Part shown: in pieces, positions 29,901-39,120 of the stretch
Layout: each line of letters starts with the position of its first letter
Numbering within the stretch: the stretch's first letter is position 1
DNA from: Leptobrachium leishanense
Lineage: Eukaryota; Chordata; Amphibia; Anura; Megophryidae
Assembly (NCBI GenBank): GCA_009667805.1
Contig: CM019063.1
Location: forward strand, 57,892,881 to 57,956,880
Reading direction: 5' to 3'
DNA length: 64,000 bases
Notes under the pieces: model-generated
Told to the model about the DNA's origin: nothing
The model's database searches: none
Seen by the model: the letters and a program-made list of their open reading frames with translations, nothing else
Program-made: the position numbers and the translations under genes

Positions 29901-32900
29901 GCTCAGCGAGGCGGCCAGACGGGGGTCGAGTGGAAGGAACGTCCCCTCCGCTCTGCAAAACGCTCGACTGACCCCGGCCTAACAAAGCTTAACAACTAAA
30001 GATCCACGGTGTCATTTTCTTAAGACCATGTACCGATACGTTTATTTAATGTCATGTGACGCTTTCCAATAAATATTTTAGGATTTTGCTGAGAGGCTGT
30101 ACAATTTATCATAATATTGAAAACACACACACACCTCTGTCTTGTCCTCAATCTCTCACAACCCAGGGATGTAGAATTTCTTAAATAAATCTAGTTGTCC
30201 AAACTAAACCGTGCCTGGATCAGGGATTGTGTGTTATATACGGTGTGTGTATACTGTGCTTACACAGTATGCCAATATAACACCGTCTCGGATCTGGACG
30301 TCAAACACAGTGTATGCCACACAGCTGATATATACAGTGTATATACTGTGCCTGTAACACACAGTGAATGTTATAGGCAGTGTACATACAGCTGTGTGCA
30401 TTGTGCCCCCCCCCCCTCTGCATTCTCCCTCTTATCTGGGAACTTTTTAAAGGACTTTTTTTCTATTATTTTCTGGGCAGGCTGTGTGATGCTGCGGGTC
30501 AGGCATTTTCTGAGTCTGACACTCAGCGCGCAAGGAGTTCAGCGCTCCTCCACTCTGCAGCGGAGAGGGTAAGGGTGGCGGGCCAGCATCTGTGTGCGCG
30601 CCTGTCCCAGGGGTCTGATTTATAACCCCCAGACAAACGCGCTGACTGGCCCGGCAGGAAAGTGTGCACGCTGGATAAACACACTGCCTGCACACAGCTT
30701 TCCTGAGCTGACAAAGCCTTGTAAAAGGCTTCATGTCCAGCAGGTGGAGGACCCAGCGAGTGGGCCTGGCAGAAGGGGGGAGGCTATGTATACAAATGCA
30801 GGCGCTAGGACAGCATTTCTTGACGCCATGGCGACCGGGTTTGTCGACCCCTGGGCTAGACCCAAATTTATCCTTTGGCTCCCACATTGGAAAACTCCCA
30901 TCTACACTTTACCCCAAAGTAGGTGCCCTGTACAGAAACAAACCTCCCAGACGCCATCAAATCTTCCCCCAGTTTAAAGTCACTTAAGAGTTCCCTATTA
31001 ATATTCTTCAATACAGAAGGTACCTGTAAACATGTAACACAGTGACTATATACAGAATGCACCTGTAAACATGTAACACAGTGACTGTATACAGAATGCA
31101 CCTGTAAACATGTAACACAGTGACTGTATACAGAATGCACCTGTAAACATGTAACACAGTGACTGTATACAGAATGCACCTGTAAACATGTAACACAGTG
31201 ACTGTATACAGAATGCACCTGTAAACATGTAACACAGTGACTGTATACAGAATGCACCGGTAAACATGTAACACAGTGACTATATACAGAATGCACCTGT
31301 AAACATGTAACATAGTGACTGTATACAGAATGCACCTGTAAGCCTGTAACACAGTGACTATGTACAGAATGCACCTGTAACACAGTGACTATATACAGAA
31401 TGCACCTGTAAACATGTAACATAGTGACTATATACAGAATGCACCTGTAAACATGTAACATAGTGACTATATACAGAATGCACCTGTAAACATGTAACAG
31501 TGACTATTTCCTACATATTTATTTTCTGGGATAAGCTGTATATTTGTGTTGTGTTTTATATCTTGCATTTCATTACTTTGTATTTCTGTAATGAACATTT
31601 TAATATTCTTAAACCCAGGACATACTTGAAAAAGAGAGAAATCTCAATGTATCCTTCCTGGTAAAATACTTTATAAATAAATAATACACAAAGTCTTAGG
31701 GAGCATGAAGTCCTACCTGCTTTAGCGTGCGGCATTAACATTCTCATGTCCTGCATGAGGTGCCTGGTGCGAAAATTGATTCCTCGAGAAGAAAAGATGA
31801 GCACCCTTTCCTTATTCTTCCATTTACCCTGGAAATAAACACACAATAAAGTGTTACTGCTGGGAAGGCTACTTTGTGCACTTTAACAACAAGGTGTTAT
31901 TGGGAAGGGGGGTTATTCCCTCCTCCACCTCATTAACTGTTAAATACTGTAGATTAAATAAACAAGAGCCACAAAACAAAGCTTTTGGTAAATGTTGCAT
32001 CATGGGGATAAAAATACTAAAAAAAGGGAAACAAGATATCAAAACCTTACTTTATTCATGCAACTACTTCAAAACAAAAAAAGGCCAGCAGCACGTGTTT
32101 AATAAAGTGGTTTTGTTCGTAATGCACAAGTGATCTAGTTACAGTTTATGTAGGAGATAGTGACCCTTTGAAATCCCCCTATTCAATAAAATGCAGGGAC
32201 TAGTCACACAGTGTTGAGTGTTTGCAGACGACAACATTTGACAAAAGTAAAATTGAAAGAAAACCAGGAAAAGGCCGGGGTCATATGCGCGTTTTTAAGA
32301 GCGGAAGGAACGTCCGTGAGAGCCACCTCGCTGAGTGCAGTTAGTGCGCTCAGTGCCGCAAGGCGCGATCCTCCTATGGAAGGTCGCGCTGTGCAGCCCC
32401 ATCGAACGTGCGTCGTAGCAGCTTTCAGCAAGTCCGCTGTAGGGTACGAGCTACAGTGTGAGGTCGGCCCTGAAGCATCACAACGCTGCGACAGACACCG
32501 AGAGGCACGACAATATGTGTGCACGTACTGCAATCATCTGCCCCCGGCCTCAGCTGTACTGGGAGCCTCTGTCATTATTTAGATAGTACTATTGTATGGT
32601 GAAATAATGCGGTTTTACAGCGCTGCAACACTGACGTGTTTGCGAATAAGCCCTCAAGAATGGCCATGGGCTCCATTCACTATGAAAAAGATCAGCAACC
32701 TCAACTGTCTAGGACTACATCTCCCATGATGCTCTACCACTCATTAGGTAGACAGAATCATGGGAAATGAAGCTCAAAAACACCAGGGAGGCAAAGGTTA
32801 CCAAGCATTGGCACAGAGAAACGCCTGCTGGCTCAGGAGCATGAGCGGAGACATCGCCACCGAGTGCACCTGGGCATTTTACAGTGTTGCACTCGCTCTA

Positions 32901-35900
32901 TATCTCAAGGTGAAATGCATTTACACGTGTGCGGAAGGCAGGCAAGTACAAACGTTCACAACACCTTATTTTTCCCCACTGAGCCGTTTGGTGTGCACTT
33001 GCACAAATGCAGCAGGGAATTCTGGGTATGAGGCAAATCAGGTTCACAGCCCATTACATTTTAGGATGTAACGTCTGATTTAGCGCGGACAGCCCTCGTT
33101 CAGGCACAATGCTACTTCAGTGCAGTGTCAGACGAGCGCACTATGTGCACCCATACTGACGTGCCTCCTAGTGTCCATCATAGCGTTGTGACACCGCATC
33201 GGGTCGGGCCATGTGCTGTAGCGTGCGCATGAATTGCGTCTGTCCAGAAGGCCTCCCTGTCGAACCGCTACGACGCGTGTTCGACGGGGCTGCAAATCAC
33301 AATCCTCCGTAGGAGGATCGAGCCTTGCAGCGTCGAGCACACTAACTGCGTTCAGGGAGGTGGCTAGACGGGCGTCAGAGTGGAAGGAATGTCTGCTCTC
33401 ACAGACGTTCCTTTTAAAAACCCTCGTCTGACCCCGGTCTACAGGGTGTAAAGTTGAGAAGCTCATTTGCATATGCGACCCAGAATTATTTTTCTGCATT
33501 GGGGGGGGGACGTATCCAAAGCAGCGCGCTGAATGGTACATACCTGTGTTGCTCACCACAAACTATATTTTATTGAATTGGCAAGAGGTGCTAGATGCAG
33601 GAACCTCAGGCTGGCGTCAGACAAGCGTATTTGGAGAGCGGAAGGAACGTCCGAGAGTGGATGCTCCTTCCACTCGACGCCCGTCTGGCCACCTCGCCTC
33701 CTATGGAGTATCACACTTTGCATCTCTGTCAACGCGCATCCTAGAGCTTTGACGGAGAGGGCAGCTGCACGGATGCTACTGCGCGTGCAACAGCGTGTGG
33801 CTGGCCCTGTCACAGCGTCTCAATGCTGCGACAGATGCCAGAAGGCGCGTCAGTACGGGCCACACATAGGGTGCTCGTCTGATGCCAGCCTCAAACTCTA
33901 GCCACCACAGGATGTCAGAGACCTATAATTCCCAGAATCCTCTGAATGGAATAGATGGCCAGAGAATCATAGAAGTAATAGGGGAAGGGCCAAAGGGGAT
34001 GGAATCCCTGTGTTCAGTGGCATCACTCGGTGCGGTAACTTATGGTGTCATCCGAGTTTTACCGATTTTTTTTTTTAACTACTCTTACTCATAAATCAGT
34101 ACTCCCATATAACACTGAATGCTCATACACACCGTGCACATTACTGTGAGGTTTCTTGCTGTGGAGCTCTCTCCTATGCTCACACACAAATTTTTCCCGA
34201 CTGCCAGCAAGTACAGTGCCTGTTCGAAGGCAGTGAAAGCACACATGGATATATCGCCCCCAGACCAGCTCCCCCGTGGATATATCGCCCCCAGACCAGC
34301 TCCCCCGTGGATATATCGCCCCCAGACCAGCTCCCCCGTGGATATATCGCCCCCAGACCAGCTCCCCCGTGGATATATCGCCCCCAGACCAGCTCCCCCG
34401 TGGATATATCGCCCCCAGACCAGCTCCCCCGTGGATATATCGCCCCCAGACCAGCTCCCCCGTGGATATATCGCCCCCAGACCAGCTCCCCCGTGGATAT
34501 ATCGCCCCCAGACCAGCTCCCCCGTGGATATATCGCCCCCAGACCAGCTCCCCCGTGGATATATCGCCCCCAGACCAGCTCCCCCATGGATATATCGCCC
34601 CCAGACCAGCTCACCCATGGATATATTGCCCCCAGACCAGCTCACCCATGGATATGTCCCAGCAGCTCTCATGGATATTACATAGTTATAGTCTAAAAAA
34701 AGACATGCGTCCATCGGGTTCAGCCTCTCCCACATAACCTACTGCTGTTGATCCAAAAGAAGGCAAAAAACACAGTCTGAAATGCTCGCCAATATACAAC
34801 ATACCGGGAAAAAATTCCTTCTTGACCCCAGAATGGCGTTAGATTTCTCCTTGGATCAAGAAGCTTTTAGATATAATGCCCCCAGCTCACCACCTGCCGC
34901 TGCGTGTTCGGCTCGCTCTGAGCGACCGGCGGCATTGAGCTTGTGCACACGCCTGGGGGAGCCATGTGATCAGCCACGATCTCGCGAGAACTCGGCTGGT
35001 GACGTGGTTCCCCCAGGCGAGCGCCGAAGCTCCATAGCTTTGGACGCTCGCAGGGAGCCGAACAGTGCGTTGCAGGGTGAGACACCCGCCCTTAGGGTGA
35101 CACTGTCACCAAAGACTTGGATTTAATTTGAAATAAAAGTCTTGGTGATGGTGTCACCCTAAGGGCGGGTGTCACCTGGTGCGGGCTGCAGCCCCCACCC
35201 CCACCTTGCGACGCTAGTGCCTGTGTTAGATGTACAACTCAAAAAAAACACGTTGAAAATAAAACAGATTGCGAATGTCTGGCGGACACGTCACGTAGCA
35301 TCCTCTGGAGTCAAGAGAGACACGGCCTCATAATGAAGCGCTGTTTGATTATTTCTACTTGGCACCTTCAATTAAAATCAGGGATCTCATACTTGAGCCC
35401 CCCCCCCAATGTTTATTGTCTACAATTCCCAGAATTCTTTGAGTAGATGGGCAGAGAATCATGGGAGGTGTTGGCTCAGAAACATCTGGAGGGTCCGGAG
35501 TTTGAGATTTAGCTTTCTAAAGTGGTCAGGGTTTGTAGAGTCTCCCTGATGCTCTAAATCAGGCAAAAACATTGAAGCAGGGGGGAGTCTTCTCCACCCC
35601 CTGCAGTGACACCAGCAGCCGGGATATTGAATTTCCTGGTTGCCGGACAGTAAGTCAGTCACTAGTGACGTCAGAACACTTTGCGTGCTGGCGTCACCCG
35701 CTCTCAGACCGCCCGCGACAGTGAGTGATCGCAGACAGGCAGCCAACGGATAGGTTCTGCGCAGCTCAGAACCTTAATTCTGCGCAAACGCTACAGAAGT
35801 GGAGTATGGAAAAAGCGCAAATCCTTAGCGAAGCACGATTTCTGGATCCTACAATACGTCGTCTGCATAGCTGCGAAATTGTGCAGCAAAGCTGCCGGGA

Positions 35901-37809
35901 TATCCAGGCTCCAAAGCCTCTGAGGTTTTAGAGGAGAAGCTGCACATGGCGAGGGACAAAAAAAAAAAAGAAAAAAAAAAGGAGGTATCCAGGCCAGGCA
36001 CCGGTGTGGCGGATCTGGTTCCTCGCCGACAGCTGTTCCAAGCAGCCATTTCTCACCCATGTGACTCAGTTTTTGGGGTTGGTTTATTTATTGCGGAGAC
36101 GTTTTGTATGAAAAAAAAATAAAATGTTATTTTACACTGATATACGGTTAATGTAAAATAGATTTAGTAATTATTTAGGCATAAAAACCTTTTCCTTTTA
36201 TATATACACTAGTCTAAAGGGTGGTTTTGTTTAAGCCTATTTAATGTAATACTGTATTTATTAAGAACATACTTTGTTTTCACACTGAAACTGTACATAA
36301 TGTGTATAAAACCCTAAGGCTGCTTGGAACAGCTCTCGATGAGGAACCAGATCTGACAACACCGGTCACAAAGAGTAGTTTTTACTGTATTTTGTGTGGA
36401 ATACCCCCATTGTCCTTTGAATTATTACAATGGCAATCAGGAGGGTCACCCCCCGGGTCCGGCTGCAGGAGGGTCACCCCCCGGGTCCGGCTGCAGGAGG
36501 GTCACCCCCCGGGTCCGGCTGCAGGAGGGTCACCCCCCGGTCCGGCTGCAGGAGGGTCACCCCCCGGGTCCGGCTGCAGGAGGGTCACCCCCCGGGTCCG
36601 GCTGCAGGAGGGTCACCCCCCGGGTCCGGCTGCAGGAGGGTCACCCCCCGGGTCCGGCTGCAGGAGGGTCACCCCCCGGGTCCGGCTGCAGGAGGGTCAC
36701 CCCCCGGGTCCGGCTGCAGGAGGGTCACCCCCCGGTCCGGCTGCAGGAGGGTCACCCCACGGGTCCGGCTGCAGGAGGGTCACCCCACGGGTCCGGCTGC
36801 AGGAGGGTCACCCCACGGGTCCGGCTGCAGGAGGGTCACCCCACGGGTCCGGCTGCAGGAGGGTCACCCCACAGCCCCGGCTGCAGGAGGGTCACCCCAC
36901 AGCCCCGACTGCAGGAGGGTCACCCCACAGCCCCGGCTGCAGGAGGGTCACCGCACAGCCCAGGGTCTGGCCGCAGGAGGGTCACCGCACAGCCCAGGGT
37001 CTGGCCGCAGGAGGGTCACCGCACAGCCCAGGGTCTGGCCGCAGGAGGGTCACCGCACAGCCCAGGGTCTGGCCGCAGGAGGGTCACCGCACAGCCCCGG
37101 GTCTGGCCGCAGGAGGGTCACCGCACAGCCCAGGGTCTGGCCGCAGGAGGGTCACCCCACAGCCCCGGCTGCAGGAGGGTCACCGCACAGCCCCGGGTCT
37201 GGCCGCAGGAGGGTCACCGCACAGCCCCGGGTCTGGCCGCAGGAGGGTCACCGCACAGCCCCGGGTCTGGCCGCAGGAGGGTCACCGCACAGCCCCGGGT
37301 CTGGCCGCAGGAGGGTCACCGCACAGCCCCGGGTCTGGCTGCAGGAGGGTCACCGCACAGCCCCGGGTCTGGCCGCAGGAGGGTCACCGCACAGCCCCGG
37401 GTCTGGCTGCAGGAGGGTCACCGCACAGCCCCGGGTCTGGCCGCAGGAGGGTCACCCCACAGCCCCGGGTCACATCACATTAATGTGAGCTGCTAGAAAA
37501 GCATGAAACCAATGAGAGCAGGGCCCCGGAACCGGGCCAACATGCGGGATACCAGGTGATGAACCACTGGCTGCGGTCACGGGGCTATCTGGGTGTTATG
37601 TGGAGGGCTGTGAGTCCATGGGGTGAGATCAGGCGGGTTAAACGCTGTAATATTCAGCCCCACGCCGCCCTTACCTCAGACACGGGAGCTGGCACTGTAT
37701 ACACGTCGGTCGCGGCATCTTTGCCTCCACCTGGCTCTTGCAGCTTGGGTTTTTTACTCTTTACAGCAGCATCAGAAACGAAGCCACGTTTTCTGCGGTA
37801 TGCGCCCAT
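17967..37809 (-). CDS. brix1: BRIX1, ribosome biogenesis protein BRX1 homologue, complete CDS, 10 exons
   Basis: Exons in transcript order: 37809-37675, 31828-31717, 29163-29120, 26162-26092, 25711-25662, 23063-22990, 22792-22742, 21536-21435, 19707-19579, 18215-17967. Total 1017 nt, 338 aa (human about 353). The N-terminus is basic (MGAYRRKRGF). The Brix domain runs from about residue 50, with GKWKNKERVLIFSSRGINF, RMLMPHAKADTKMDRKDKL, CEMKNCNKCIFFEAKKKQ, LSNSPQGPSAKFLVQN, ELKMTGNCLKGSRPLLSF, RIWFRNFQ and EIGPRFVLNLIKIFQGSFGG. It ends in a lysine-rich nucleolar tail (KRKDKKFKRQRVTKKHA). BRIX1 is a nucleolar factor for 27S pre-rRNA processing and 60S assembly. All junctions are GT-AG and in phase; the exon-6 donor (GTTGGT) is weak. 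A likely polyA signal (AATAAA on the minus strand) is at 17809-17804. The gene is tail-to-tail with TTC23L. Intron 1 holds the 28/34-bp minisatellite. Confidence 0.95.
18366..18969. mobile_element. piggyBac-type MITE, 604 bp
   Basis: TTAA target duplications (18362-18365 and 18970-18973) flank ends CCTCCCTGGCGG and CCGCCTGGGGAGG. It contains the CTCF-like motif at 18622. It lies in BRIX1 intron 9, 150 bp upstream of the last exon in transcript order. Confidence 0.8.
18622..18637 (+). promoter_or_regulatory. CTCF-like motif carried in a piggyBac-type MITE
   Basis: CCACTAGGTGGCAATA matches the CTCF core at 15 of 16 positions, including the canonical CCACTAGGTGGCA. It lies inside the MITE at 18366-18969 and points rightward, towards the reversed motif at 37900. 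Confidence 0.45.
19000..19330. repeat. Interspersed repeat fragments in BRIX1 intron 9
   Basis: A GAGAGAAATCTCAATGTATCC tail block at 19012, a C-run, and then a CTTGATAAAAGGCCCA/GGGCCTTTATC hairpin (19215-19245) with GTACCAAAACAT repeated on both sides. Confidence 0.5.
20626..20733. mobile_element. MITE of the CATCTCCCATGATGCTC family, copy 1
   Basis: CCCCCAGATGTTTCTGAACT at the left is mirrored by the complement of GACATCTGGGGGAG at the right, around CTCCCATGATTCTC. Confidence 0.6.
21204..21320. mobile_element. MITE of the CATCTCCCATGATGCTC family, copy 2
   Basis: Ends CAGGGGGTCGGCAACCTCGG and AAAGCTGCTGACCC; the centre reads GCATCATGGGAGATGTAGTT. Confidence 0.65.
23516..23590. repeat. 28-bp tandem repeat
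   Basis: Two to three copies of a 28-bp unit that includes GACCTGGACCTGAGGCCGAA, in BRIX1 intron 5. Confidence 0.8.
24061..24850. mobile_element. hAT MITE (GGTCCTCAGG family), copy 2, split by a T2-type MITE
   Basis: The left part starts CAGGGGTCCCCAACCCTGG and runs to GGAATCC. The right part resumes AACCTGGCCTGTC and ends GGGTTGGGGAAC. The 612 bp between them are a separate TTAA-flanked insertion. Confidence 0.75.
24192..24803. mobile_element. T2/Kolobok-type MITE nested in a hAT MITE
   Basis: TTAA duplications (24188-24191 and 24804-24807) and ends AGGGACACTCTA and AGAGTGTTCCT. The TTAAAGGRR terminal rule is that of the T2 MITEs described in Xenopus; piggyBac is the alternative. The target TTAA is the CCTTAAAACC site present in intact hAT copies (for example near 7755). 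Similar ends occur at 38223 and 57834. Confidence 0.75.
25131..25393. mobile_element. MITE with GGGTTATTCA-like ends
   Basis: Starts GGGGTTAATCAGTAAGGGGCGA and ends TTCTGAATAACCC, with an internal GCCACCGAATGGTG shared with 6603-6895. Confidence 0.55.
25891..26069. mobile_element. hAT MITE (GGTCCTCAGG family), copy 3, perfect 8-bp target duplication
   Basis: Ends CAGTGGTTTCCAACCGCGG and CCGCGGTTGGGATCCACTG, flanked on both sides by TTCTACCC (25883-25890 and 26070-26077). This copy fixes the family as hAT. Confidence 0.9.
26882..27175. repeat. Long inverted repeat (hairpin), about 125-bp arms
   Basis: Arms 26882-27006 and 27049-27175 are near-perfect complements (for example CACAGCTCCATGCAAAACAC against GTGTTTTGTTCTGCATGGAG), with a 42-nt loop. 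It lies in BRIX1 intron 3. It could be a fold-back transposon; no clear target duplication was found. Confidence 0.8.
27248..27676. mobile_element. PIF/Harbinger-type MITE, copy 2
   Basis: Ends GGCTAGGGTCAGAC and GTCTGACCCCCAGCC, with TTA duplications at 27245-27247 and 27677-27679. Confidence 0.88.
28197..28788. mobile_element. hAT MITE (GGTCCTCAGG family), copy 4, split by a Harbinger MITE
   Basis: Left half from CCCAACCCTGGTCCTCAGG to GGACAGGTT; right half from AAGGATCACC to CCAGGGTTGAGAAACAC. The interruption is the element at 28237-28661. Confidence 0.8.
28237..28661. mobile_element. PIF/Harbinger-type MITE, copy 3, nested
   Basis: Ends GGCTAGGGTCAGAC and GTCTGACCCTAGCC with TTA on both sides. 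It is inserted in the TTTTAAGGATC part of the surrounding hAT MITE. Confidence 0.88.
29287..29425. mobile_element. MITE of the CATCTCCCATGATGCTC family, copy 3
   Basis: GGGGGACAGCAACCTTC at the left and AAGGTTGATGACCCCC at the right form the inverted ends. Confidence 0.6.
29661..29979. mobile_element. Harbinger-like MITE, second subfamily, copy A
   Basis: Ends GGCCGGGGTCAGACGGGC and CGACTGACCCCGGCC, flanked by TTA/TAA. The internal sequence differs from the 425-bp family; relatives are at 32273, 33118 and 33609. Confidence 0.75.
31013..31507. repeat. Minisatellite, 39-bp unit, about 12 copies
   Basis: Units of ACCTGTAAACATGTAACACA plus GTGACTGTATACAGAATGC, nearly identical. The array is in BRIX1 intron 1 about 210 bp past exon 2. 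Open frames across it come only from the repeat. Confidence 0.95.
32273..32549. mobile_element. Harbinger-like MITE, second subfamily, copy B
   Basis: Ends GGCCGGGGTCATATGCGCG and TGCCCCCGGCC. The internal GAGCGGAAGGAACGTCCG block is shared with copies C and D. Confidence 0.65.
32685..32800. mobile_element. MITE of the CATCTCCCATGATGCTC family, copy 4
   Basis: Contains ACTACATCTCCCATGATGCT and, near the right end, CACCAGGGAGGCAAAGGTT. Confidence 0.55.
33118..33440. mobile_element. Harbinger-like MITE, second subfamily, copy C
   Basis: Ends near CAGTGTCAGACGAGCGCAC and CCCTCGTCTGACCCCGGTC; the left end is eroded. Confidence 0.6.
33609..33890. mobile_element. Harbinger-like MITE, second subfamily, copy D
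   Basis: Ends GGCTGGCGTCAGACAAGCG and CGTCTGATGCCAGCC, with TCA on both sides. Confidence 0.7.
34247..34657. repeat. Minisatellite, 31-bp unit, about 13 copies
   Basis: Units of GGATATATCGCCCCCAGACC plus AGCTCCCCCGT, almost without variation except for the last three. The unit has no stop in several frames and 31 is not a multiple of 3, so long frames arise on both strands with no coding meaning. Confidence 0.95.
35398..35505. mobile_element. MITE of the CATCTCCCATGATGCTC family, copy 5
   Basis: Contains CTACAATTCCCAGAATTCTT and AGAAACATCTGGAGGGTC. A second GTGACACC hairpin repeat (35090-35175, arms around AAGGGCGGGTGTCACC) lies just before it. Confidence 0.5.
35506..36434 (-). other. BRIX1 intron 1, no gene seen
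   Basis: Low-complexity A-runs and unique sequence. GGCGGATCTGGTTCCTCGCCGACAG-like text at 36008 recurs in changed form at 36330 (CTCGATGAGGAACCAGATCTG, inverted), suggesting a fragmented inverted repeat of about 300 bp. Confidence 0.45.
36435..37470. repeat. GC-rich minisatellite, 28-bp then 34-bp units, in BRIX1 intron 1
   Basis: About 17-20 units of 28 bp (GGGTCACCCCCCGGGTCCGG plus CTGCAGGA) change at about 36950 to 34-bp units containing CCGCACAGCCC and GGGTCTGGCCGCAGGA, with a few 28-bp units interspersed. All three plus-strand frames stay open for over 350 codons because the repeat lacks stops. The array ends about 205 bp from BRIX1 exon 1. Confidence 0.95.
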
Positions 37810-37960
37810 GTTGGCTTAATCCCGGAAGTGGCTAAAGGACGCTCTGCACGGGCTCACTGAGCTCTATCGCACTTCCTCTCGCAGCGCGGGGAGAACACGC
37901 AGCGCCCTCTGCTGGACGGCGAGCAGAACAGGAGGAGAGGGGCAGCAGCCTCCTCACTGC
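37810..37960 (-). promoter_or_regulatory. BRIX1 proximal promoter region
   Basis: GC-rich, TATA-less sequence directly upstream of the BRIX1 start codon. It has CpGs (GCAGCGCGGGG), a CTTCCTC ETS-like core and a CTCF-type motif at 37900-37915. It is placed by position only; no transcription start can be read from the sequence. Confidence 0.4.
37900..37915 (-). promoter_or_regulatory. CTCF-like motif upstream of BRIX1
   Basis: The minus strand reads CCAGCAGAGGGCGCTG, which fits every position of the CCASYAGRKGGCRSYV core. It lies about 90 bp upstream of the BRIX1 ATG and points leftward. Confidence 0.5.
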
Positions 37961-38986
37961 ATACACCTTTTTTATATAAAGTGTTTTACCAGGAAGGATA
38001 CAGTGAGATTTCTCTTGTTTTCCAGCATATCCTGAGCCCTCACCTTGTATTTAAGCTGGGTTTTTATTTAGCGGTTGTCTCTCTTTTGATTATATGTGAA
38101 TCCATTTTTATCACATTTATTTAGCAATGGGAAATAAGACAATTGTCCCTTTTATATTGTATACATTCTGATAAATCTAAAACCATCCCATTCCGGGGGC
38201 GTCTCACTGTCCATTTTCAATTAAAAGGGACACTATAGGCTTAAAAAAGGAGCAGGCAGGAAACAGAGGGGTTAAGTATTAGCCCCCTACTTCCCACCTC
38301 CCATTTTGACCCTTTAAACCACTTGCCTACCTGAATCCAGCGCTGGCCTCCCTCTTAGCCAGGGGTCACCATACTTGGCCCCCCAGATGTTTTGAAACTA
38401 CATCTCCCATGATGCTCAGCCACTCTTTGGATAGGTATAGCCTCATGGGCAGGCTCAGATTGGCCATCGGGCGTTTGCCCGGTAGGCCGCTAGCCTCCGG
38501 GGCCAGTTGGCAGCTAGCCCCCCTTGCCAGTCGGCCAGCCAAATTAGCCGCCCGGCCAGGCAGCCTAGGCCAAGTGAAGAGGGAGGTAGGGCACCCGGCT
38601 TGACGTCATCAGCGGGGGTCAACGGGCAGCCGGCTCCTTCTCATTACGTCACAGGGAGCACCCACACAGATGCGGTCTGTGATTAAGGCGCATGTGTGGA
38701 CTGGATCCTCCCTGTTGAGTGACAGGACGTCTCACTCTCGGCTCCCACCAGCAAGCGACACCAGGCCAGCCATGAGGGGGGAGGAGAATGAACTCATTAA
38801 TTGGCATGGAGGGGAATGGATTAATTAATATGGGGGGGGGTCATGAATTACTTGGTATGCTGGGGGGGAATTAATTGGTATGGGGGGAGAAAAATTAATT
38901 AATATGCTGAGGGAATGAATTTAATGAATTATGCTGGGGGGATGAATGAATTGATAGATACATTACACAGTTTTATTACAGTGGAG
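37916..38986. other. Intergenic sequence upstream of BRIX1
   Basis: Contains a SINE-tail block (GTTTTACCAGGAAGGATACA, 37981-38000), a T2-like end (TTAAAAGGGACACTATAGGC, 38223), a CATGATGCTC MITE (38361-38452) and a G/AATTAATT-rich stretch of imperfect repeats (38790-38960). No gene is seen. Confidence 0.55.
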
Positions 38987-38989
38987 ATC

Positions 38990-39120
38990 TGTGATACAAA
39001 CCCTCATACACACTGCACATTACTGTGGAGCTCTGAAACCCTCATACACACCGCACATTACTGTGGAGCTCTGTGACACCCTCATACACACTGCACATTA
39101 CTGTGGAGCTCTGAAACCCA
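38990..39120. repeat. Satellite array (CCCTCATACACACTGCACAT type), left part
   Basis: About three units of CCCTCATACACACTGCACAT plus TACTGTGGAGCTCTG. The LTR element at 39121-46843 is inserted here and the array continues to its right. Confidence 0.9.

Larger units (their letters stand above)
31829..34246 (-). other. BRIX1 intron 1, proximal part
   Basis: No exon-like sequence. It holds three second-subfamily Harbinger MITEs, a CATGATGCTC MITE (32685-32800), a stub of the satellite family (34119-34175) and unique A+T-rich sequence. Confidence 0.6.

Noticed and set aside
30868..31461. 197-codon minus-strand frame with VTCLQVHSVYSHC repeats
   Set aside because: Translation of a 39-bp minisatellite; 39 is a multiple of 3, which keeps the frame open by chance.
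30998..31510. CRISPR-like appearance of regularly spaced repeats (also 13268, 34247, 46844, 62852)
   Set aside because: The units are contiguous minisatellite monomers without unique spacers, in a vertebrate genome, with no cas genes.
34085..34737. Frames on both strands of 129-216 codons (GYIAPRPAPPW and GELVWGRYIHGG)
   Set aside because: Both strands of a 31-bp repeat are stop-free; this is not a protein gene.
36302..37496. Three overlapping plus-strand frames of 352-393 codons rich in Gly, Pro and Arg
   Set aside because: They are translations of a stop-free 28/34-bp minisatellite in three phases. There is no start context, domain or conservation, and the array lies in BRIX1 intron 1.
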